From positions 1 to 11,951 of the forward strand of contig JALQUL010000099.1 of the NCBI GenBank assembly GCA_023260735.1: a stretch of 11,951 nt of DNA, written 5' to 3'. The notes under the pieces were generated by a model. It saw only the letters and a list, made by a program, of their open reading frames with translations, was not told where the DNA came from and made no database searches. A program made the translations under genes and the position numbers. The DNA comes from Limnohabitans sp. GTDB taxonomy: Bacteria; Pseudomonadota; Gammaproteobacteria; Burkholderiales; Burkholderiaceae_C. This document shows positions 7,067 through 11,951 of this stretch, piece after piece; within the stretch, counting starts at the first letter, position 1, and the number at the start of each line of letters is the position of its first letter.

Positions 7067-9361
7067 TTAAGACCTTGCCCTAGCAGCCGCTAATGCTGAC
7101 ATATTTAAAATTCGGCGCACACTTGCTGAGGGTGTTAACACATTAACTGGAGCATTCGCACCTAATAAAATAGGGCCAACTGTCATACCTTGACCGCCAG
7201 TAATTTTTAATACGTTAAACAAAATATTGGCAGAGTCTAAATTAGGACAAATCAAAATATTAGCTGAACCAGTTAATTGGCTTTGCATTAATGAATGATT
7301 TCTAATTTCTTCAGATAAAGCACTATCGCCATGCATTTCGCCATCACTTTCTACATCGGGACACATTTTTGCAAAAATATCTCGGGCTAAGCGCATTTTT
7401 TTGGCCGAAGCTCTAGAGGAGGAACCAAAATTGGAATGGGATAAAAAGGCCACTTTAGGAGGCAATCCAAAACGCCTTACTTCTTCTACTGCCATCATGG
7501 CAATATGAGCAAGCTGCTCGGCATCCGGGTCTTCATTCACATAGGTATCGGCAATAAATAGAGTGTGTTTTTCAAGCATTAAACCATTTAAAGCAGCCAT
7601 TGTCGGCGCACCTTGGGCCATACCAATAATGTCTTTAATGTGCGAGAGATGAATATCAAATTTACCATGCAAACCACACAGCATAGCGTCTGCATCGCCT
7701 AACTTGACCATAAGCGATGCTATAGTAGTGGTAGAGCGCCTGACCGCTGCTTTGGCGGCTTCAGGCGTTACACCTTGCCTGCCCATTAACTGGTGATAAG
7801 TTTCCCAGTATTGTCTAAAACGTGGGTCGTCTTCTGGGTTTACACAACTAATATCTTTACCTAGCACCATTCGTAAACCCGCCTTGATAATTCGCGCTTG
7901 AATCACTGCAGGACGACCAATTAAAATGGGTTCAATTAAACCTTCTTCAATGGCTAATTGTGCAGCCCTTAACACACGCTCGTCTTCACCTTCAGCAAAG
8001 GCCACTCTTTGCAATTTGGTTGCATTACGAGCAGCAGTAAACACCGGTTGCATTAACATGCCAGTGGCATAAACAAACTGCGACAAACCTTGTCGATAAG
8101 CTTCTAGGTCTTGGATTGGCCTAGTAGCAACACCTGAGGCCGCAGCAGCCTTTGCAACTGCGGGGGCAATTCTTAAAATAAGTCTGGAGTCAAAAGGCTT
8201 TGGAATAATATATTCTGTGCCAAAAGACAACTCCTGCCCTGCATAAGCACTGGCGACTTCTTCACTAATATCGGCCTTTGCTAAATCGGCAATTTCTCGC
8301 ACGCAAGCCAACTTCATTTCTTCAGTAATTTTAGTGGCGCCACAATCGAGTGCGCCTCTAAATATATAAGGAAAACACAAGACGTTATTGACTTGGTTAG
8401 AATAATCTGAGCGGCCAGTCGCAATAATACAATCGGGCCTAGCGGCTTTAGCGATTTCAGGACGTATTTCTGGCTCTGGATTGGCCAAGGCCAAAATAAT
8501 AGGTTGCGAGGCCATGGTCATTAACATTTCAGCGCTCACTACACCTGGCGCAGAGCAACCCAAGAATACATCTGCCCCATTCAGTGCATCGGCTAATGTT
8601 CTAGCGTCTGTGTTTTGTGCATAACGAGCTTTGGATTCGTCGTAGCCACCAGGTCGGCCTTGGTAAATAACCCCTTTAGAGTCGCAGACAAAAATATTTT
8701 GAACATTAACGCCTAAGCCCACCATTACATCTAAACAGGCCAATGCAGCGGCACCGGCACCCGATACAGCCAATTTAATTTGATCAATTTTTTTACCTAC
8801 TAGTTCTAGACCATTGAGCATAGCGGCGGCCGAAATAATAGCGGTTCCATGTTGGTCATCATGAAAGACCGGAATATTCATGCGCTCACGCAATTTTTTC
8901 TCGATGTAAAAACATTCAGGGGCTTTGATATCTTCTAGGTTAATGCCACCTAAAGTGGGCTCCATTGCGGCAATAATTTCCACTAATTTATCGGGGTCAC
9001 GCTCGGCTAGCTCAATATCAAATACATCAATACCAGCAAATTTTTTAAATAAACACCCTTTTCCCTCCATCACTGGTTTGCCAGCTAAGGGGCCAATATC
9101 GCCTAAACCTAACACTGCCGTGCCGTTGGTAATCACACCCACCAAATTACCTCTTGAGGTGAATTCGTGGGCTTTGGAGGGGTCGGCCTGTATGTCTAGG
9201 CATGGATAGGCCACTCCAGGGGAATAGGCCAGTGATAAATCTCTTTGATTAGACAGTGGCTTGGTAGGCATGACTGAAATTTTTCCACGCGTTGGGAAAC
9301 GATGATAGTCACGGGCAGCGTCACGTAGTGCTTGTTCAGCGGCGGAAAGGTGGGTGCTCAT
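7067..9361 (-). CDS. maeB: NADP-dependent malic enzyme with C-terminal phosphotransacetylase-like domain (MaeB type)
   Basis: This 764-residue cytoplasmic enzyme oxidatively decarboxylates malate to pyruvate with NADP, feeding NADPH and acetyl-CoA/gluconeogenic metabolism. The malic enzyme half (about 15-425) shows LAYSPGVAYPCL (44-55), GTAVLGLGDIGPLAGKPVME (80-99) followed by KG, and the metal-binding run GGINLEDIKAPECF (138-151) with E142 and D144. HDDQHGTAI (167-175) and the dinucleotide fold VSGAGAAALACLDV (199-212) follow, then LANPEPEI. The C-terminal half (about 430-764) is phosphate acetyl/butyryltransferase-like, with FAEGEDERVLRAA (455-467) and SHSNFGSSSRAS (641-652). In MaeB proteins this half is usually regulatory, responding to acetyl-CoA, rather than catalytic. 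Length matches the family's roughly 760 residues. The N-terminus aligns with the family start, yet no good Shine-Dalgarno lies before the ATG. It faces sqr across a shared terminator. Confidence 0.96.
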   Translation of the reverse strand: MSTHLSAAEQALRDAARDYHRFPTRGKISVMPTKPLSNQRDLSLAYSPGVAYPCLDIQADPSKAHEFTSRGNLVGVITNGTAVLGLGDIGPLAGKPVMEGKGCLFKKFAGIDVFDIELAERDPDKLVEIIAAMEPTLGGINLEDIKAPECFYIEKKLRERMNIPVFHDDQHGTAIISAAAMLNGLELVGKKIDQIKLAVSGAGAAALACLDVMVGLGVNVQNIFVCDSKGVIYQGRPGGYDESKARYAQNTDARTLADALNGADVFLGCSAPGVVSAEMLMTMASQPIILALANPEPEIRPEIAKAARPDCIIATGRSDYSNQVNNVLCFPYIFRGALDCGATKITEEMKLACVREIADLAKADISEEVASAYAGQELSFGTEYIIPKPFDSRLILRIAPAVAKAAAASGVATRPIQDLEAYRQGLSQFVYATGMLMQPVFTAARNATKLQRVAFAEGEDERVLRAAQLAIEEGLIEPILIGRPAVIQARIIKAGLRMVLGKDISCVNPEDDPRFRQYWETYHQLMGRQGVTPEAAKAAVRRSTTTIASLMVKLGDADAMLCGLHGKFDIHLSHIKDIIGMAQGAPTMAALNGLMLEKHTLFIADTYVNEDPDAEQLAHIAMMAVEEVRRFGLPPKVAFLSHSNFGSSSRASAKKMRLARDIFAKMCPDVESDGEMHGDSALSEEIRNHSLMQSQLTGSANILICPNLDSANILFNVLKITGGQGMTVGPILLGANAPVNVLTPSASVRRILNMSALAAARARS

Positions 9362-9503
9362 AAAACAATTCTTAAAAATAAAAGGCCAGCTTGTAAAAAG
9401 TTGGAACGAACAAGTACATCAAGGAAGCTAAAGGATACACAAATATTTGCAAAAGCGACACTTATTTATCTAATTTAAACAATGCTCAATTTGCATAGCT
9501 AGA

Positions 9504-9532
9504 TGTATTTTTTTTAATACTCTATTTGTCAA
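9504..9532 (-). promoter_or_regulatory. Possible maeB promoter
   Basis: On the minus strand a perfect -35 hexamer TTGACA (complement of 9527-9532) is followed by an A-rich spacer. The matching -10 is poor: AATACA at 17-base spacing or TACATC at 19. It would give a leader of roughly 140 bases before the maeB ATG. Only the -35 match is convincing. Confidence 0.25.
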
Positions 9533-9632
9533 GTTTTTTTTTATTAATTTTCTTATTTATCAATCACTTTGATTAATTGCTTAAAAAGCAGTCACGCCAA
9601 TGGAAGCCTTTAAAATAGGTACTTTCTACAAG

Positions 9633-9664
9633 TTATACCAAGTTTACCCACATCCTTATCCACA
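9633..9664 (+). other. Tandem DnaA-box-like array
   Basis: TTATCCACA at 9656-9664 is a perfect match to the high-affinity DnaA box consensus TTATNCACA. TTACCCACA at 9644-9652 differs at one position, and TTATACCAA at 9633-9641 differs at two. All three are in the same orientation and their starts are 11 and 12 bases apart, close to one helical turn, as in cooperative DnaA assemblies. The flanks are very AT-rich. The matches are seen directly; whether DnaA binds, and whether this is an origin, a titration site or a transcriptional control site, is open. The usual origin neighbours (dnaA, dnaN, mnmG) are not in this window. Confidence 0.4.
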
Positions 9665-9692
9665 AATAATAGGAATAAATAAAAATCATAAA

Positions 9693-10198
9693 ATGGTTAA
9701 AAAAACCAGATTTTATTAATAATTGGGATAAGTTTTTTAACTGCATGTGTTCATGCTGAGCCCATACTCAAGCGGTATTGGCCTATCAAACTCACTATAA
9801 GTGCAAGTGTTTTATTTCAAGCTTGGCAACCAGCGGAGTATCAAGTGGCTGATTTTGATGGATCCACTACTTTAGTAGTTACATTTCAGTATTTTTAGGT
9901 ATAGGACCCAAATGTTAAAAGCTATTCTATTTCTACAATTCACAACCCTACCAAAAGTAGTAAAACAGAAGGAGACAGAAGTCCCCTATTTAATGTGCAG
10001 GTATCACCGTGTTTTAGCCACCTAGTCTTATTAGTTAATTCATCTACTCATCAACCAGCACAATTCATGTGACAAGTCACACAATCCAAAGAACAAGTTC
10101 ACACTGTTTTAGCTCAACTGCACGTGAGCTCTGTGACATCAATTGGCAAAGGCTGTTACTTACTTGTAGTGCCTTTTGAAGCTAGCATCGATAAATAA
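9693..10198 (+). pseudogene. Decayed small exported protein or lipoprotein gene, family not recognised
   Basis: From 9707 to the TAA at 10196-10198 one plus-strand frame is mostly open. It is broken only by TAG at 9896-9898, TAG at 9902-9904 and TGA at 10070-10072, far fewer stops than such AT-rich sequence should give by chance over about 160 codons. Its beginning reads like an export signal, LLIIGISFLTACVHAEP, with a possible lipobox LTAC or a signal peptidase site after VHA. The ATG at 9693 (M-V-K-K) is in another frame. Restoring one A to the seven-A run at 9699-9705 joins it to the signal sequence. The downstream part includes AWQPAEYQVADFDGSTTLVV and, near the end, VTSIGKGCYLLVVPFEASID. 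I recognise no family. Another frame is open for about 40 codons near 9880-10020, so further frameshifts are possible. It is read as a relic, not a working gene. Confidence 0.5.
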
Positions 10199-10252
10199 AA
10201 TTAAATTGAGCTACACTTTGCAAAAGTATTTTCTATTTGATGGGTGTAAATA

Positions 10253-10951
10253 ATGATTGATTTGTATTACTGGACCACGCCGAATGGTCACAAAATTACC
10301 ATGTTTCTTGAGGAGGCTTTGTTGTCCTATCAATTGCATGCGGTGAATATTAGCCAAGGTGATCAATTTAAACCTGAGTTTTTAAAACTTGCACCTAACA
10401 ACCGAATTCCAGCCATTGTTGATAACGCCCCACTTGATGGCCAAGCACCTATCCCTATTTTTGAGTCCGGAGCTATTTTGTTATATTTGGCCGACAAAAC
10501 AAAGCAATTTATTCCGCAAGATCTACGAGGCAGGAACGAGTGTCTGCAGTGGTTGTTTTGGCAAATGGGCGGGCTTGGCCCCATGGCAGGACAAAATCAT
10601 CATTTTTGCCAATATGCACCAGAAAAACTTCCCTATGCCATAGAGCGTTATGTAAAAGAGACCTCTAGGTTATATGGTGTACTCAATAAACATTTATCGG
10701 ATGGCCGCGATTATATTTGTGGTGATTATTCGATTGCCGATATGGCTTGTTACCCATGGATTGTGCCTCATGAAAGACAAAGGCAAAATCTGCAGGATTT
10801 TCCAGCCCTTGCAAAATGGTTCGAAAGAATTGGCAATCGTCCCGCGACTATAAAGGCCTATGAAGCAGGTAAAAGCATCAATACTGCTCCCACTGTAAAT
10901 GAACAAGCAAAAAGTATTTTATTTGGTCAGGATGCAAAAACAGTGGTTTAA
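10253..10951 (+). CDS. yfcG: YfcG-like glutathione S-transferase family disulfide-bond oxidoreductase
   Basis: This 232-residue cytoplasmic protein is very close in sequence to E. coli YfcG, a nu-class GST with glutathione-dependent disulfide reductase activity and little classic conjugating activity. The thioredoxin-like domain (about 1-82) has the family TTPNGHKITMFLEEA stretch (8-22), with T9 and N11 in the active-site turn where other GSTs use Tyr, Ser or Cys. The cis-proline is P53 in NNRIPAIVD and the glutathione-carboxylate contact is ESGAILLYLA (71-80). The helical domain contains LQWLFWQMGGLGPMAGQNHH (98-117) and the N-capping motif YSIADMACYPW (159-169). It is slightly longer than the roughly 215-residue E. 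coli protein, through an extended tail. The ribosome site is weak. The gene is single, bounded by the relic region upstream and a terminator downstream. A role in redox or sulfur stress fits the neighbourhood but is inferred. Confidence 0.93.
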   Translation: MIDLYYWTTPNGHKITMFLEEALLSYQLHAVNISQGDQFKPEFLKLAPNNRIPAIVDNAPLDGQAPIPIFESGAILLYLADKTKQFIPQDLRGRNECLQWLFWQMGGLGPMAGQNHHFCQYAPEKLPYAIERYVKETSRLYGVLNKHLSDGRDYICGDYSIADMACYPWIVPHERQRQNLQDFPALAKWFERIGNRPATIKAYEAGKSINTAPTVNEQAKSILFGQDAKTVV

Positions 10952-10958
10952 ACCGTTC

Positions 10959-10986
10959 AAAAAGCCATTTTAAAAAATGGCTTTTT
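10959..10986. terminator. Bidirectional intrinsic terminator between yfcG and the ROK gene
   Basis: AAAAAGCCATTTT (10959-10971) is an exact inverted repeat of AAAATGGCTTTTT (10974-10986). The central A/T pairs would open to form the loop. T-runs on both strands suit the convergent genes, whose stops lie 8 bases before it (yfcG) and 6 bases after it (ROK). Confidence 0.88.
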
Positions 10987-10991
10987 TCATT

Positions 10992-11951
10992 TTAGTCGAG
11001 GGCTTTTAAAAATAAATCTCGATCGGGAGCGAAGTTTTCATGGAGTGGCAATAAGGCCCCACCCAATGCGCCAGCATCATAACCAATATCGCCAGCTACA
11101 ATTTGTGCAGGCCATAAACCTTCCCAGTTATAACGTGTTAAGGCCAAGTTAGTTTGTTCTATGAGTCGCTCTAATAAGGGCTTTGAAGAAGAACTATCTA
11201 TGACTACTGTTTTTACATCTAAGAAGGCTGTACCACTCACTATACTTTGCGCCAAACCCAAGGCCGCCTTATTTAGCCATGCTTGAGTGTGTTCCCAATA
11301 AGGCTCGGCAAGTGATCTTTCATCATAGGCCGCGACTGCCGATAAATTAGCTTTGATATAACGTTGTTCTAATTCCCAAAGTGATGCTAAACCCACTAGT
11401 TGTGCAGGAGCAATATTATCTGCACAAGAAATGTCATCACTTGCAATATGAATTGGCAATGAAGCCACTGCTCCGGCGTTACCATGAACACCTGCATGTA
11501 AATGAGAGTTGAGCACCAGCCCCCCCCCCACAAAGGTGTCAATAAAAATATAGAAAAAACTTTTTAAATCACGGCCTCTGCCGGCTACTAATTCAGCGAC
11601 GCAGGCAGCTTGGGTATCTTTTACAAAAGAGACCGGAATATCGGTAAGTTGTTGTACTTGAGCACAAAGGTCGATTTCATTCCATTGGTCAGCTGTGGTT
11701 TGTGAAACTCCTAACATCTTGTGCCAGCCCCCCATATTAAAAGGAGCCGCTACACCAATCCCAATTAATCGACTAGCAGATGCGCCAAGATAATCAGTTA
11801 TAAAAGCTAAATGACTAGCAATGGCAGGCAATAGGTCATCAATTTTTGGAAAATCATATTGCAGATTTTTTCTATGCCTTACAGCGCCAGTAAAATCGAC
11901 TAATAACAAGTCCATACTTCGACGACCTATTTTTACGCCCAAAGCATAAGC
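10992..11951 (-). CDS. ROK-family protein, C-terminal part (probable transcriptional repressor; 5' end beyond window)
   Basis: The minus-strand frame is open from the right edge to the TAA at 10992-10994, giving 319 visible residues. It reads AYALGVKIGRRSMDLLLVDF at the edge, so the start lies outside and the TTG near 11942 is internal. The ASKHA-type fold of ROK proteins is visible: the first phosphate strand (GVKIGRR...DFTG), IGIGVAAPFNMGGW, VSFVKDTQAACVAEL, then FVGGGLVLNSHLHAGVHGNAGAVAS, and near the end VIDSSSSKPLLER and VAGDIGYDAGALGGALLPL. The Cys-rich zinc motif typical of ROK sugar kinases (CxCGxxGCxE) is absent after the GNAGA segment, and the usual Asn-Asp pair reads Lys-Asp (VKDTQAA). 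Together with the unfinished N-terminus this fits a ROK repressor with an HTH domain off the edge, but a sugar kinase cannot be excluded. A 10-G tract sits in the coding strand. Confidence 0.88.
   Translation of the reverse strand, partial: AYALGVKIGRRSMDLLLVDFTGAVRHRKNLQYDFPKIDDLLPAIASHLAFITDYLGASASRLIGIGVAAPFNMGGWHKMLGVSQTTADQWNEIDLCAQVQQLTDIPVSFVKDTQAACVAELVAGRGRDLKSFFYIFIDTFVGGGLVLNSHLHAGVHGNAGAVASLPIHIASDDISCADNIAPAQLVGLASLWELEQRYIKANLSAVAAYDERSLAEPYWEHTQAWLNKAALGLAQSIVSGTAFLDVKTVVIDSSSSKPLLERLIEQTNLALTRYNWEGLWPAQIVAGDIGYDAGALGGALLPLHENFAPDRDLFLKALD
11520..11529 (-). repeat. Homopolymeric G10 tract inside the ROK gene
   Basis: Ten consecutive C on the plus strand are ten G on the coding strand. 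They encode the V-G-G-G part of FVGGGLVL with three consecutive GGG codons. As sequenced the frame is intact. Tracts of this length are prone to slipped-strand changes. Confidence 0.9.

Larger units (their letters stand above)
9362..10252. other. 891-bp gap between divergent maeB and yfcG with no intact gene
   Basis: The left part (9362-9590) is very AT-rich, with T-runs of 8 (9508-9515) and 9 bases (9534-9542), and must carry the maeB promoter on the minus strand. Around 9633-9664 lies a DnaA-box-like array. A sequence close to the IHF consensus (TATCAATCACTTT, 9558-9570, one mismatch at the last base) is about 65 bp before it. From 9693 to 10198 the plus strand looks like decayed coding sequence. 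The last 54 bp before yfcG contain a weak promoter-like pair, TTGAGC (10206-10211) and TATTTT (10227-10232), with a short 15-base spacer. No tRNA, rRNA, CRISPR array or insertion sequence was recognised here. Confidence 0.7.

Noticed and set aside
8925..9209. 94-codon plus-strand open frame inside maeB.
   Set aside because: It lies antisense to strongly conserved malic enzyme motifs and has no features of its own; it is a shadow of maeB.
9600..9719. A 39-residue open frame (MEAFKIGTFY...) overlapping the DnaA-box-like array.
   Set aside because: There is no ribosome-binding site before the ATG and the openness is not significant at this length; no family was recognised.
9866..9879. Small palindrome ACTACT-TT-AGTAGT in the gap before yfcG.
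   Set aside because: The arms are only six bases of low-complexity sequence with no associated promoter; nothing supports a function.
10389..10643. 84-codon open frame overlapping yfcG in another frame.
   Set aside because: The yfcG frame is a full-length match to a known family across this interval, so the overlapping frame is incidental.

Overview
The window reads as a chromosomal segment from an AT-leaning proteobacterium. It is probably a beta- or gammaproteobacterium able to oxidise sulfide. The support is an RND/TolC tripartite efflux system (Gram-negative double membrane), a canonical sulfide:quinone oxidoreductase, a two-domain MaeB-type malic enzyme and a close YfcG-like glutathione transferase. 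The genus cannot be fixed from the sequence alone.

Layout. Positions 1-5603 hold a same-strand cluster: the 3' part of a periplasmic adaptor (MFP) gene, an RND permease, a 69-residue DUF2892/YgaP-type membrane protein and a TolC-family outer-membrane channel. A 101-bp spacer containing interlocking inverted repeats (5604-5704) leads into sqr (5705-6982), also on the plus strand. A bidirectional terminator at 7011-7045 separates sqr from the convergent maeB (7067-9361, minus). An 891-bp stretch without an intact gene follows (9362-10252). It contains a run of three phased DnaA-box-like sequences and, on the plus strand, what looks like the decayed remains of a small exported protein. Then come a yfcG-like glutathione transferase (10253-10951, plus), a second bidirectional terminator, and the C-terminal part of a ROK-family protein on the minus strand that runs off the right edge.

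How the genes may work together. The efflux genes plus the DUF2892 protein and SQR form a plausible sulfur-stress module. SQR oxidises sulfide to sulfane sulfur or polysulfide at the membrane and passes electrons to quinone. DUF2892 is best known as the membrane domain attached to rhodanese in YgaP. The pump could export a toxic or thiol-reactive by-product, but its substrate is not visible in the sequence. MaeB links malate to pyruvate and NADPH. The YfcG-like enzyme acts in glutathione/disulfide chemistry.

The most interesting non-coding signals are the mutually exclusive RNA folds in front of sqr, the DnaA-box-like array in the 9.6-kb gap, and a 10-base G tract inside the ROK gene.
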